From Ovis canadensis (taxonomy: Eukaryota > Chordata > Mammalia > Artiodactyla > Bovidae), in contig NC_091255.1 in NCBI RefSeq assembly GCF_042477335.2, forward strand, positions 28,808,501 to 28,872,500: a stretch of DNA of 64,000 nucleotides, given 5' to 3'. Every line of letters starts with the position of its first letter. Position 1 is the first letter of the stretch. Positions 12,691 through 25,184 of this stretch are shown in pieces. Both the position numbers and the translations under genes were made by a program. The notes below the pieces were generated by a model, which saw only the letters and a list, made by a program, of their open reading frames with translations, was not told the origin of the DNA and ran no database searches.

Positions 12691-12727
12691 TGTGATTTGG
12701 GCACAAAGAGAATGAGTATATCCAACG

Positions 12728-13220
12728 AACACTAATAATAATTAACATTCATTTAGCATTTACTAAGTGTCAGGTACCATTCTAAACACTTTATATATAT
12801 TAACACATTTAACCTTCACAACAGCCTCATGAAGTACAATTATATTTGGTTTATAGATGAGGAACGGAGAAGGCAATGGCAACCCACTCCAGTACTCTTG
12901 CCTGGAAAAACCCATGGACGAGGGAGCCTGGTAGGCTGCAGTCCATGGGGTCGCTAAGAGTCGTGCATGACTGAGCGACTTCACTTTCACTTTTCACTTT
13001 CATGCATTGGAGAAGGCAATGGCAACCCACTCCAGTGTTCTTGCCTGGAGAATCCCAGGGACGGTGGAGCCTGATGGGCTGCCATCTATGGGGTCGAATA
13101 GAGTTGGACACGACTGAAGTGACAGCATTAGCATAGATGAGGAAACAGGCAAAGATACATGAGTAAGCTTATTCAAAGATACACAAAGTTGCACAAGATT
13201 TGAACCCAAGTTTGCTGATT
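12728..13220 (-). mobile_element. MIR SINE interrupted by Bov-A2
   Basis: Reverse MIR core (TTTAGCATTTACTAAGTGTC, AACCTTCACAACAGCC, ATAGATGAGGAAACAGG) is split by the Bov-A2 at 12865-13132. Confidence 0.75.
12853..13144 (+). mobile_element. Bov-A2 SINE with 12 bp target duplication
   Basis: Dimeric Bov-A2 (two copies of GAGAAGGCAATGGCAACCCA) inserted at 12865-13132 and flanked by perfect copies of ATAGATGAGGAA at 12853-12864 and 13133-13144. Confidence 0.9.
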
Positions 13221-15530
13221 ACATACTGTTATTATTTTCCCTTTGGCAAATATTAACAAGCAGGTACTCTAAGCCAACAGCTGTGCTAAATAAATAAATA
13301 CTGGTAAGCAAACCCTGCTCTTCAAAAGGGTCCTCTGAACCACAGGTCCATTCTTGAATTCTTTACCCTCCAAACATCACAATCAACTTACAGATTCACT
13401 AAGTTAAACCCACTTTTCTCACAACATTGTAAATCAACTCTACTTTAATTTAAAAACTGAGTAAATAAAAAATAAACAAATCCACTATCCTCTTTACTTT
13501 TCCTTTTAAACATTTTCTCATACATTATTCCTTTAAAGTTGTTAGCACTCTACCAAGAACCAAAACAAATGACAAAAAAAAAAAAACCTTTCTGCTCCCA
13601 TTATTAATTAGTGGTTATAAAAATATCACAAAAGAGACTTCAGCTAAGGAATGGGCGGCAAGATCAGAAAGGATCTGAAGAAACAAAGGTTCTGTTTACA
13701 AGCAAATATTCTCAGTAAAAGAAAAAGAGAGGGAGGTAAAAACACTATAATTTTGCTTTTAAATAGACTGCTTTAAAAAGGGTTCCCCCGAGGCATGAAA
13801 TGCTTGCTTTTTTTAAGAAAAATGATTCATTTTATCAGAATGAACACGAGCTGGTAAACCTTATTCCTTTTATTTTAGCTCTTGTAACAGGCAATCAAGG
13901 CACTGACCATCCCCTTTCTCTCCCTCAGGGGAAGACTCCCTGTTCTGTAACAGTAATCTACTACATAAAAGGAACCACAAACAGGAAAGAGAATAGAAGG
14001 AGAGGACAGGAAATTCTCCTCACAGCTGAACAAACCTCTATCATTTTAACGTAATAGGGATGGCATTTATGGACTTGTCTGAACTGATGGAAATTTCCAA
14101 TAGAGGGGGAAATGCATCATCAAAATTAAAAACAAACATCCAACTATTAGAAATAAGATGGTTAGGTTAGTTCTAACATTTTTACACCCCTACTTCATCT
14201 TCCATGTGGTAGACAAAGACAGATTGCATTTGAATCCTGTAAATGACCTATGACAACAGTAACAAACACTTTCTTTTTTAAACTATCCTCTAAATAAGTA
14301 AAAGAAACTATCCTCTGTTATGGACAGAGAATTTATTGGAAAAGCCAAGCAACTAGAGCAAAAAGTTTAAAATGATCTATTACCGTGTATTTCCAAGAAA
14401 GAGTAGTAAAACACATTTGCCCAGACAGAGAAGTTAAAGGCAATGAGGGTTCATGTCCCCATTCCTATAAAATAATTCATTCTCCTTATCTGTGAACCTT
14501 CAAGGATCTAATACAGCTACTCCCTACCTTTGGTCAGATGAAAGATAAATCACTAATTTCCAAAAGACCTCGCCATTTCAAGCTCTCCATCCTCAGAGCT
14601 GGCAGAGCTGAAGCATCATCTCTTTCCGTCCTTTTGAAAGGAGTTTCACCTCTTTTTCAAAAGCTGTGACTAGAAAGCCATTTTCTCTCTCTCTCCAAGT
14701 ACACAGTTTAACTCTGTCCTCTGCTTTGTCTACCCTAAACAACGAGAACAACGACAAAGCCTCAGGAGTGCTCCTTCCGCCCCTTAGAAACAAACCAGCC
14801 ACCTCTCAGGCTTTCGCACAGCTGCTTCTGTCTTTCTCTGAGAGACACTCCACCCTGGAGGTTTCCACAAGCAGGGTAACAAAAAGTGGAGCCTAAAAGC
14901 GGCTATGTGCTATCTGACCTCCAAAATAGACAGAGCGCCTCAGGGAAACCAGAGACTCTTGCAAAGAAAAACTTTTTTACAATTGAAAAAAAAAATAACA
15001 AACTGGAAAAACGAAACAAAACGTATTTGCACATCCCTCACTGTGCACCCCTCCCAGTTTGTCTCAGACTGTTTTTTTTTTTTCCAACTCATAATAAAGC
15101 AGGTTAGTACCAACTATGCTACAAGGGAACCGAACAGGCTGTGTTCATAAAGCATTTAACAGATTGGCCTTCCATTCTCTACTGCCTCCCTCTTGGGTGA
15201 GGAGCTACATACCATTTGTAAAAAAAAAAAAAGCCTGAAAGTATGGCATTTTTCCTACACAAGTCTGTCTGATGGCTAACGTGTCACATCACAGAACAAA
15301 CTGGTATTTCTGCACAGGATCTGCTGAGCCGGTAAAGAAAACACGTCGGTGCCGATCGCTTTTACAAACATGCTTCGCCTTGACAAAGAAATCAGTCATT
15401 CCATTAATAACGGTAAAATCTAAAATCCAGTGATACTGCTGGTGATACAGCAACCTGGACACAGTACTCACAATTTACAGTTTTTATAAACGAACTCAAT
15501 CACATACGTGATGCTTGCAAGAGCCCGTTA
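13221..15530. other. unique intergenic or intronic sequence without recognised genes
   Basis: A/T-rich single-copy sequence with no gene, RNA or clear repeat that I can support; only short reading frames that resemble nothing. By synteny it is probably FAM222B intron 1. Confidence 0.5.
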
Positions 15531-15660
15531 AAACACATTACATCTTCCGAAGGTTCAGAAAGGTTAAGTGGGACCTGCCCAAGGTTATCTATCAGCTTTA
15601 ACCAGCGATGGACGTGGATTCGAACCAGTCGGACGCTAAGCTCCTAGCTCTTTTCCCGTC
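15530..15660 (-). mobile_element. MIR SINE fragment beside the CpG island
   Basis: Reverse MIR core (AAAGGTTAAGTGGGACCTGC, CAAGGTTATC, GATTCGAACC). Confidence 0.6.
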
Positions 15661-15689
15661 CCAGCTTTAAACGACCCCCATCCTCTACC

Positions 15690-16460
15690 CAGAGTAGCCT
15701 ATTACTCCGGGCGAGCGGCTCTTCCCCGCTTGGACCAGAGTTGCCTTCTTCATCTCCAGCAGGGCTTTCATCCTCCACTACCCTCCCCCTCCCCCCCTCC
15801 CCCCGGAGATCATTCTCTGAAAGAAGCGGAAAGGGAGAGGCGACCGAAAGCTCCTGGGGGAAGGGACGATGACACACGGGGGAGCGCGGGACACTGCCCC
15901 TGCGGTGGGCTCCTTCACTCTGCAGCGCGCACCCCCTGACCTCCCCGAAGCCGTCCAGCCCTGGCGCTGACGAGCTGACCACAGTGCCCCGAATCTTCCC
16001 ATCATCACCTCAAACTGTCCCTCCCCCATGCCCCTTCGCCTCCGACAGGCAGAGCCGACCCCAACCCCCAAGTCGGAGTATCCCTCCACCAGGTTACGCT
16101 TTCTTCCTGTCTCCCACCCTGCTCCCACCACCACTCACTGTCGGTGACTGGGCCCGGCCCTCATGGCTGCTCCGTTGCCGCCCGCCGCCGCCACCGCTGC
16201 TACACGCCCCGGCCCCTCAGTCACCGCCGCCGCCGTCGGGACTCGCCGGGAGCCGCTCCTGCGCCTGCGCAGCCTGGAGCGCCGGGGCCCTCTCGAGCCG
16301 TCCGCGCCTGCGCAAGCCGCACCGAGGGCGTCTGCCTCAGTGCCTGATGCCCTGGACCCCTGGGTCTCAGGTGAACATGGCCGCTGGCTTCGAGGACTTA
16401 GTAAGCTTAGAGGCTCTGGTGGCTGCCCCAGGGTCTCAGGCTTCTGGAAGTTAGCGTGGG
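15690..16460 (-). promoter_or_regulatory. CpG-rich promoter, probably of FAM222B
   Basis: GC- and CpG-rich island far from any coding exon. It contains two NRF1-type motifs: TGCGCCTGCGCAG at about 16260-16272 and GCGCCTGCGCAAG at about 16305-16317. In the human order I remember, the gene left of ERAL1 is FAM222B, transcribed away from ERAL1, with a long first intron. The assignment rests on that synteny plus the minus-strand splice donor described next. Confidence 0.55.
16139..16330 (-). other. FAM222B: possible non-coding first exon of FAM222B
   Basis: Minus-strand GGC-rich sequence ends in a good splice donor, ACA|GTGAGT, at 16139/16138. It contains a short upstream reading frame starting at about 16164 but nothing protein-like. 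If this is exon 1, everything left of it in the window is intron 1, consistent with the absence of coding sequence there. The exon start is unknown; NRF1 motifs make 16260-16330 plausible. Confidence 0.35.
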
Positions 16461-16989
16461 TTACTAAACGCGGTGCCCATAGGGGCCGTAGACTTAATCG
16501 TACTTCCAGGATTCTGGATCCCGCTTGCACTTAAAGGATTGAATGCTCTGAGATGACCGCTGATAATAAGTTTAGGTTTCTTTCAAGAATACGATCACAT
16601 CTAAAATGCATTGAGGGGTAACTGTGTAAGAGGTAACTTTGACATCCCTGAATACTCAAGTGCTCAGAAGCCCTGGGGACTTTGTCAGGGACCTGACTAC
16701 ACCTCGAATGCACAGGGACACGGCTAAGTTCAGTCTATTTATTAAGCACATACAGTTTATGGGATGAAAACGCTCTGGGCATCTCATATGTGCCATCAAG
16801 GAGCTTATCAGGTTAATAGTTCCCTACTTTCCAACTCTTATTGTGGAGCCTGACTTGCAAATTGGTAAAAACTAGGCCTTTAGCCCAAGGAAAACCAGCT
16901 GTCAGCCCCTAGACCACCACCTAGACCCGTGCCTTAGCATAACCCAACAAGAGACTACGCTCAGTTCAGTCCCAGGAATTCAACAATGC

Positions 16990-17115
16990 AAACTTTTTTT
17001 TTTTTTTGCCATATCTTATGGCTTGTGGGATCTTACTTCCCCAACCAGGGATGGCACCTGGATCCTGGGCAGTGAAATTGGGAAGTCCTAACCCCTGGGC
17101 ATCCAGGGAATTCCC
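16990..17115 (-). mobile_element. CHR-2-type tRNA SINE
   Basis: Reverse SINE starting at a T-run (16998-17008 region), with CTTACTTCCCCAACCAGGG and ATCCAGGGAATTCCCC. Confidence 0.65.
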
Positions 17116-18095
17116 CTCAACAGTACAAACCTGAAAGCTGCAGCCAATGCACTGCAGTCAGAGGGAAGAGGAGACACAGGACTAAACTCGCCTCATCACC
17201 ATGACTCTTCCTCCTCTAGCCCGGTCTCCTCTCTGCAGTTCAGAGTCTGGAGGGATAGAGACCAAGAGTTATTACTTGCAAAAGTATTAGCCTTTGGAAT
17301 GAGAGCACATTTGGCACCAGAGGGGAATTGCAGAGCCAGAAAGGAAGAAGAATCAATATTGACACTGTGTCCCGATGAATGGATGACTAAAAAGAAAGCC
17401 ATAGCTTACCCTGAAACTTCTGGGAACTGTGCCTTAACTCCCCCACCACACGCAGTACCAGGGAAGGCCTGCTGCAATCTATATGGAGGTGACATATTTT
17501 CTTATATTTGAACTGTAAGGATCTCTGGAACAATTTCCCTATTTAAATTTCTTACCCAGGGCAGAATTGTGATTTGGTTTTTGTCTGCCAAGCATTCACT
17601 CACTATATCTCATGATAATCATTCAAAGAATCACCCCTACTCCATTTTCAGACCATGTGGATGAGCACATAAACTCAATCCCAAGTCATTCTGCTCATAA
17701 CATTCCTTAAGTTAGAATGGTGGTTTTATGGATGGGCATGTAACCCAGTCAGAGTCAAAAATGCACAGAGTTCCTTCTGGGAAAGTCTGTTGCCCTTTCC
17801 CACTAACACTGGATATAAGAAGATGTATAATAATATCTGATAGTGCTGCAACTGTGTTGACACCACCAAGGGAGCACCAATCCAAAGAAAGATAATTTAT
17901 TCACTCACTGAACAATGTGCTAGACACTGTTCTAGGTGCAGGAGACACAGTAGTGACATATATATATACATACACACACATAAATTATATATATTCTTTG
18001 TTCTCGTAGAACTTATAGTCTAGTAGAGGACATACAATAATAGGAGCAGGCACACAGAATTTACAATGTGCCTAGCACTGTTCTAAGTAAACACT

Positions 18096-18304
18096 TTGTG
18101 TGTGTGAAAGTTGCTCAGTCGTGTCTGACTCTTTGTGACCCCGTGGACTGTATAGCCCGTCAGGCTCCTCTGTCCATGGAATTCTTCAGGCAAGAATATT
18201 GGAGTGGGTAGCCATTCCCTCCTCCAGGAGCTCTTCCTGACCTAGGGATCAAACTCGGGTGGTTTGCATTGCAGGCAGATTCTTTACCGTCTGAGGCACC
18301 AGAA
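18096..18304 (-). mobile_element. Bov-tA SINE
   Basis: Reverse Bov-tA (TTGCTCAGTCGTGTCTGACT, GGCAGATTCTTTACCGTCTG) inserted in an older MIR. Confidence 0.88.
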
Positions 18305-19887
18305 AAACTTTACACATATAAGTACTCTTAACTGTAACAAGCCTCTTTTATAACATAACAGTAATCATTATGCCTGTTTTATAGATGAGGAAACTGCAGT
18401 AAAGAGAAGTTACTTGCCCTGGGCCACACAGTAAATAATGGGGCTGAGAACCAGAGCCAGGCTGTCTGGCTCAATTATCTGTGTGCTCAATCAGTGTATT
18501 AACTGCTTTGTCATAGGAGGATAAAGGATCCTATAAGAAAATGTAACCTATCATGGAAGGAACAGCCTATGGAAAGACCTGGAAGTGAGAGAGAATACCA
18601 TGCAATTGGGCAACTAAAAAAATTCAGTCGAGCTCAAAAAGAAGAGTAAAAGAGATGAGCCTGGCAATGTAAGCTGGAGCCACATTAACTGGTTTACACT
18701 TAATCATGAAGGCACTGAAGCAAGGAAGTTACTTGGTTAGATTGGGGCCATCAGGAGATAGGTAAGACCCTGAAGAACCCTGAGCAGTCTCTTATAGCAT
18801 TCCAGACACTGTAACAGAACCATTGCAGGAGTGGTAAATGCTGTGAAGAAAAGCCTGTCAGAAAGTGACATTTTAGCTGAGACCTGAATGGGAAGCAGAA
18901 GCCAGCAGCAGGTATAAAGGTCCTGAGTCAGAAATGAGCTTGGTATAATCAAGAGATGGAAAGAAAGCTAGTTTGCCTGATGCCTTGGGAGTAGAAGTAA
19001 GCAGAGCTAGATGCATGCAAGGATTTGGACTTATCTAGCTGTAACTGGAGTCCCTTAAAAGGTTTTAAGCTCCATCTCCTTCAAATTCTATCTCCTTAGA
19101 TCTCTGGAATCCATCTGCTTCTCTCCACCATCTTCACTGCACTATTTTAGTGAGAAGGATAAAATGACACCTATTAGAAAAGGACTTGAAGGGTCAAGGA
19201 AGGTGTTTGTTGTTTTTTTTTTTTTAACTCATTTCCCCTAATTTTTTATGTTATTCCTGAGATTCTTCCAGTGTTATCTGTTGCCATCACTGTGGTACTT
19301 AGTATGTGTTCCTTGGGTAATTTTATATTTATGTAGCTAAGTTCTCCAACTACTGTTTAACCTGAAATTCCCCTTCATTTTAATTGCAGTTGAAATGGTA
19401 TTTCACCTAACTGTTATGAAAGACTATTTCTATTTTTCTGATTGTTGGCTGTCTCGTATTTAGTAGCATCTTGTTTTTTGGACACCCATATGCCCAAAGA
19501 ACATCCGGAATATCATGTTCCAAAAAGTCCATTTCTTCTACAAACAGAGAAGGCAGCCTGAAAGCTGGAGCCTGACACCATTTGCAAATTATCAGTGCAT
19601 TTGGGTGCCCAAGGCTCTGTCAGTCTGTGTCACTTAGAGCTTATCGAACACTCAGCCTTCATTCCCACAACAGCAGTCTGGCCAGTTGGTTCTTACCATC
19701 CTCCAACAATTCTCCCCTTTCTGTCCTTTACCATCAATTTCTTCCTCTTTATTAGGTCGCTACCATAAGCAAACAAAAACCACCCATCTTTAAAAAAAAA
19801 AAAAGTAACTCCTCTCTTAACTCCACTCCTCTTTCCCTCTCTTCTATTACCACTCTCTCTTGCTCTGCTCCTCTGGGAAGTTTCCCC

Positions 19888-20104
19888 TGTGCTAAATCGC
19901 TTCAGTCGTGTCCGACTCTTTGCGACCCCATGGACTGTAGCCTGCCAGGCTCCTTTGTTCATGGGATTCTCCAGGCAAGAATACTGGGGTAGGTTACCAT
20001 GCCCTCTGCCTGGGGATCTTCCTGACCCAGGGATTGAACCCAAGTCTCCTATGTCTTCTGCACTGGCAGGCAAGTTCTTTACTACTAGCACCACCTGGGA
20101 AGGT
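19888..20104 (-). mobile_element. Bov-tA SINE
   Basis: Reverse Bov-tA (CGCTTCAGTCGTGTCCGACT, AGCACCACCTGGGAAGG), nearly full length. Confidence 0.88.
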
Positions 20105-20209
20105 CTGGCTACCCTCAATTCCTCTCCCCTCACTCTCTCTTAAATCCACTCCCTTTAGGCTTTCACACAAACCATCCTGCTGAAACTGGCCCTGTGAGGT
20201 CACAGGTTG

Positions 20210-20244
20210 GGTATCTCTCTCCCTCTCCCTCTCCCTCTCTCTCT

Positions 20245-20291
<47 letters not shown>
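20210..20291. repeat. (CT)n-(CA)n compound microsatellite
   Basis: About 35 bp of CT/CCCT repeats followed by an ATA step and about 21 CA units. Confidence 0.95.
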
Positions 20292-20293
<2 letters not shown>

Positions 20294-20753
20294 AGCCCCC
20301 AGAATACAAGTCCCGTGCTGGAGATTTTTGTCCATTTTGTTCTTTGTTGTATCCTCAACACCTTCAATCCTTGCGACATTTCTCTGTCAATTCCAAAAGT
20401 CTGACTGCGGCATCAAAGGATGAAGAGAGGGCTTAGGGCCACAAATCAGCCAAGGTATATCAGGATCCTCAGGCAGCTAAGACAATCCCAGAGATCCTAG
20501 GTGACTAAGCAGCTTCTTCTGCTTTTGCAGACTCTCTGGTTTTCTCCAGAAAGGATGGCCTCAGAGAGGAGGTAGTTAGCCGAGGTTTATAGGAGGGAAA
20601 TCCGGGTTTGCTGCTCATCGGGATCACAGACCCACGGACCACTCCTTACAGGAGGCTCCCATAAAGCTAAGGCACAGATTGCCAGAGGCCGCTGCCGAAG
20701 CTAGGCCAAACCAGAGGGCCGCTGGGTGGGGGTCGTGCATGCCTCAGGCTGGC

Positions 20754-21019
20754 TGCTAAGCTGCTGCTGCTAAGTCGCTTCAGTCGTGTCCGACTTTGTG
20801 GGACCCCATAGACGGCAGCCCACCAAGCTCCTCTGTCCCTGGGATTCTCCGGCAAAAACACTGGAGCGGGTTGCCATTTCCTTCTCCAATGCATGAAAGT
20901 GAAAGTCGCTCAGTCGTGCCCGACTCTTAGCAACCCCATGGACTGCAGCCTACCAGGCTCCTCCGTCTATGGGATTTTCCAAGCAAGAATAGTGGAGTGG
21001 GTTGCCATTGCCATTGCCT
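20754..21019 (-). mobile_element. Bov-A2 SINE at the ERAL1 promoter edge
   Basis: Reverse dimeric Bov-A2 (two TCAGTCGTG...CCGACT units). It ends at about 21019, roughly 130 bp from the ZNF143-type motif and 440 bp from the ERAL1 start codon. Confidence 0.9.
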
Positions 21020-21458
21020 CATAAAAAGAACCTCAGTGGGAGCGGTACAAGGTCCCACGCCTCCGGATCATTACTCCTACGCTGCGCGAGTTTCTCCTGC
21101 TGACAGAAGTCGGACGTTAAGAGAAAGATTTTGCCGCTCGGCCTCGTGGGAGATGTAGTCTTTCATGAGGCAGGGCTAGAAAGGCCTTTGACAAAACTTT
21201 GGCAGGAGAAGAATAAAACACGATGCGTATCGGAGTCCAAAACGATTGTGAAGCTCACACAAACTCTGAATACACTTTTCCCCCTTTTCTTTGCCTCGGG
21301 CAGTCTCGAGAGAGGATCCAACCCCAGCCCACCTCCAACGTCCCATGCTCCTCCGCTCTGTTTGGGCCGATCTAGCTCTCTCCCGCTCGCTCGACTCTCC
21401 GCCGCTCTGTCCAATCGTAGGTGCGTTCCCAGGGTTCCCGGAGTGCCTTGCGTCTGCC
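21020..21458 (+). promoter_or_regulatory. ERAL1: ERAL1 promoter and 5' UTR, CpG-rich
   Basis: CpG-rich stretch directly upstream of the ERAL1 start. It contains a CCAAT box at 21411-21415, only about 45 bp before the ATG, and a minus-strand match to the ZNF143-type motif ACTACATCTCCCA at 21147-21159, a motif common in housekeeping and bidirectional promoters. No TATA box is visible. The transcription start cannot be fixed from sequence; it probably lies between about 21130 and 21430. A Bov-A2 SINE abuts the upstream edge at about 21019. Confidence 0.7.
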
Positions 21459-24400
21459 ATGGCTGCCTCCAGCTGGCGCGGGGCTGTGCTCTTTCGAACC
21501 GTGTCGGGGCTCTGGCAGCCAGGTCCTGATGCCGCGAGGGATTGGATGACCCGGCTCCCCTCTCTCTTGGGTTGTCAGCGGAGGTGCGTTTCCTGTGTAG
21601 CGGGCCCGACCTTCTCTGGTCCCCGCCTGGCTTCGGCTTCACGCCCTAATGGCCAGAACTCAGCCCTGGATTGCTTCCTCGGACTCTCTCAGCCAGACAA
21701 CTCTTTGCCTTTTCGCGTCCCCGCCGTGTCCGTACACAGAGGTAAAGAATGCAGATTAAATTTGTCCGCGACTGTTACGACTTTACGGCTGTAACACTGC
21801 AAGTCCCGTGTTAGGGAAACCCCTCAGTCTCTAGGGCTATCATCTTTGGCTCTGTATTGTAGAAGACGATCTTGAGGACCCGAGAGACAGAGGCGAGCAG
21901 TGAAGGATCTCACAGGAAAGAGAAACTAGGTTATAAGAGTTTTAGGGCTAGAAGGAACTGACCTAGTCCCAACCAGCGACGCCCACAAAGAGCAGGAAAT
22001 TGAAGGGCCACAGGCTTGGTAGAGTTGTGGCTCTCTCTCCCAACATGGGGCGCAAACTCGACCCCAAAGTGCCCCATCTACTTATCAAGACACGGAGTTA
22101 CAGTTGGTTCTTGAACAACTGAGGGCAGAGATATTAAAAATGCTGAACCCGCGCAATCGACAGTCCTTGTATAACATTATTGGCCCTCCATATATGCAGT
22201 TCCTTACATACCCACAATTCCAGATCCAAGGATTCAACCGAGTACAGAAACCAACATTTAATGGGGAGTGAGGGGAGGACGGAATCCTGTGTGTAAGTGG
22301 ACCAGCCCAGTTCAAACCCATGTTGATTAAGGGTCAACTATAAATAGCACTCTGTATTCTTCAAGTAGCATAGACTAGAGGCTGAACACAAAAACTGGTC
22401 ATTGCGATACAGTGTCATAGGAGCGAATACCGAAAGTCTTGCAGAGCCTTCATAGTACCCTTAGTAGGGTGAGACAGCTGAGGGAATTTCTGGCTTTATG
22501 TGGTATGGTGATACTTTCACACATGTGAATACATTTACTGGGCACAACTACACAATATGATTCCACAAGGTTACTGAGTGCCAGGCGTTGTACTGAGATG
22601 TTTTACACAACTGTCAGTTGTCAAAAGGTTATACAGTAATTAAGTACCATTGATACCATTTCTGTTTTACCTATGACAAAACGAGAAAATTTGATAAAGG
22701 CGTATAAACAAACTAATGGTCAAACAAAATCTCAAAGCCAGGTCCCGACTTCAACCTGGTGCACTAATCTCTTATCCATACTCTTTTTGTGGACAGGTAG
22801 GACTATGTACCTGATGGGGGATCCAGACTGCACTGCCTCTCACTCTCCTCCTGTCTCCTCATGCAGATGAGCAAGATCTCCTCTTGGTCCATCACCCCGA
22901 CATGCCTGAGAACCCCCGAGTCCTACGAGTGGTCCTCCTGGGTGCCCCAAACGCAGGGAAGTCTACACTCTCCAACCAGCTGCTGGGCCGAAAAGTACGC
23001 GGCATCCTTGACCCTTCCCCCTCCCCTTTTCATTTTTCACTTCTTACTGTGCCTTCTGGATTGTTCCAGAGGGATCCAGGACCTCACTTGGGATTTCTTT
23101 CTTCCTGGCAGGTGTTCCCTGTCTCCAGGAAAGTGCACACCACTCGCAGTCAAGCTCTGGGGGTCATCACAGAGAAAGAGACCCAGGTGGTGGGTACTTG
23201 CAATGGATGTCCAGCAAACAGGACAGAGGGTGAAGCTAAGACAGTCTCCTTTAACGATTGGACCCTTCGAAAATGATGTTTAGATTCACTATTCTTAGGG
23301 AAGGGGGTGCTTCTTCCTTTAGACCTGGAGCAGTTCTCTCTCTTGCCTTACCCCTCTGGTATCTAGTCACAGAGGTCTCATTGCCTCTTTACTGCTTCTA
23401 ATATTCCATATATTCACAGTTGTCCTCCTCCTCCTGGATCCTGTGTATTGACAGAAGTAAAACAGCTGGAGGATAAAAGTCTAAAGTCAGCTCAGCCAAG
23501 AAGTGGGGGCAGGCTCCTGACATCAAGGGTGGGTGGGTGGCTTTTCACTCCCCAGTCATAATCTTTCCTTCTGGGGTTGGGGACCTGGGCATCTCTTTCC
23601 TGATTTTAGATCCTGCTTGACACACCTGGCCTCATCAGCCGTGCTAAACAGAAAAGGTAACAGCTGAGGGAACAGGGAGTCATTGAGGGGAAAGGTGTTG
23701 AAGAGAGAGTGAGGAGATTCCATCCTAGGGGCTGGAAAACCCCCTGTCACACCCTACCCCTCCTCAGGAATGCATCACTCACCAGACCCTTCCTGTCTGT
23801 CCCTTAGGCACCATCTGGAGCTCTCTTTGTTGGAAGATCCGTGGAAGAGCATGGAATCTGCTGACCTAGGTTAGGCTCAGGCTAGGAATCTGAGGCCCAG
23901 TGTACATGGTCATGGCCTGTCATTCCTAGTAGTTTGGGGGTTAGGGGTTGGCCAGATCCCATACCCTGGAAGTTTTTTTGGGGGGTGGGGGAAAGAGTGA
24001 TCATAACCTTGTCCTCCTCCATACACTGCCGGCTTCCAGTTGTGGTACTTGTGGATGTCTCGGACAAGTGGACTCGGAACCAACTCAGTCCCCAGCTGCT
24101 CCAGTGCTTGACCCAGTTTTCCCAAGTCCCCAGCATCCTTGTTATGAACAAGGTGAGCCCCACCTACCTGAGGAAGGGGTCTCCTTCAGGGAGACTGACC
24201 TTCACTGACCACAGTCTTCTGCCCATCGCCCACCCCCAGGTTGATTGCCTGAAGCAGAAGTCCGTTCTCCTAGAGCTCACAGCCGCCCTCACTGAAGGTG
24301 TAGTCAACGGCAAGAAGCTTAAAACGAGGCAGGCTTTGCGCTCACAGCCAGGCACTCACTGCCCTAGCCCAGCAGCTCAGGGCCCAAACCCACAGCCTGT

Positions 24401-25184
24401 GAGAGACCCTCAGCAGATGGGCTGGCCTCACTTCCAGGAGATCTTCATGTTGTCAGCCCTAAGCCAGGAGGACGTAAAAACACTGAAGGTCAGTTAGCCT
24501 GGCTCTTGGTATCCACCAGGTGAAGACAAGCCTCAAGAGTTCCCCCTGGAAGTAAGAGTGAGAGGGAAGTCCCGCTTGGGACTGATATACTGACCTCTTC
24601 CCTCTCTGCCCATAGCAATACCTCCTGGCACAGGCCCGGCCAGGTCCCTGGGAGTTCCACAGTGAGGTCCTCACCAGCCAGATGCCTGAGGAGATCTGTG
24701 CCAACATGATCCGAGAGAAGCTCTTGGAGTACCTGCCCGAGGAGGTGCCCTACAACGTACAGCAGGTGTGGGCACAGTGAGAGGTCCGGGGGCTCCACCT
24801 GGAGCAGGGCAGCTAGGTCCCCAAGAGCAGGGCTAGGGGACCTGCCTGGCCAGTCACGATGTCTCCCTGTGCAGAAAACGGTGGTCTGGGATGAAGGGCC
24901 AGGCGGGGAGCTGGTGATCGAGCAGAAGCTTCTGGTGCCCAAAGAATCACACATGGTGAGCAGGGCTGGGCTTGGAGGAGGGGCCAGGACTCTGTTAAGC
25001 AGGGGTTCTTCCCAACTGCCTGGTAGCCAGCTCATGGCCCTCTTTTTTACCCCACCCTCAGAAGATCCTGATCGGTCCGAAGGGGTACCTGATTGCTCGG
25101 ATCGCACAGGAGGTGGGTCGCGACCTCATGAACATCTTCCTCTGTGAAGTTCAGCTCCGCCTGTCTGTGAAACTCCTCAAGTGA
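21459..25184 (+). CDS. ERAL1: Era-like mitochondrial GTPase ERAL1, ten coding exons
   Basis: Era-type GTPase of the mitochondrial matrix. The family binds the 3' end of 12S rRNA and is needed to assemble the small mitoribosomal subunit. Coding exons: 21459-21741, 22867-22994, 23112-23189, 23610-23656, 23808-23869, 24040-24152, 24240-24488, 24616-24765, 24875-24955, 25062-25184. All introns are GT-AG and the frame is open throughout, giving 437 residues, the human length as I remember it. Visible motifs are an Arg-containing, acid-free N-terminus suited to mitochondrial import, G1 GAPNAGKS (residues 120-127), G3 DTPG (167-170), G4 NKVD (236-239, split by an intron) and a C-terminal KH domain with its GPKG loop (402-405). 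The start has a strong context (gccATGGCT) and lies in a CpG-rich promoter. No break or missing key residue is seen. The mir-451/144 genes follow on the opposite strand. Confidence 0.97.
22101..22340. mobile_element. Tigger-type (TcMar) DNA transposon remnant in ERAL1 intron 1
   Basis: About 240 bp with imperfect terminal inverted repeats: the left end reads CAGTTGGTTCTTGAACAAC and the right end, read on the other strand, AGTTGACCCTTAATCAAC. A TA dinucleotide lies at each edge, as expected for Tc1/mariner insertion. The inner sequence resembles short non-autonomous Tigger relatives common in mammals. It has no coding capacity and is old. Confidence 0.6.

Larger units (their letters stand above)
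17116..20750. other. non-coding stretch left of ERAL1 with repeats
   Basis: No exon is recognised. It holds a MIR (reverse, about 18050-18510) split by a reverse Bov-tA (about 18096-18304), a reverse Bov-tA at about 19888-20104 and a (CT)n/(CA)n microsatellite at 20210-20291. The remainder (17120-17880, 18510-19885, 20292-20750) shows nothing I can name. Confidence 0.6.

Noticed and set aside
15984-16534. Several 110-156 codon frames on both strands
   Set aside because: CpG island sequence open by composition; the reading fits a promoter with a non-coding exon better.
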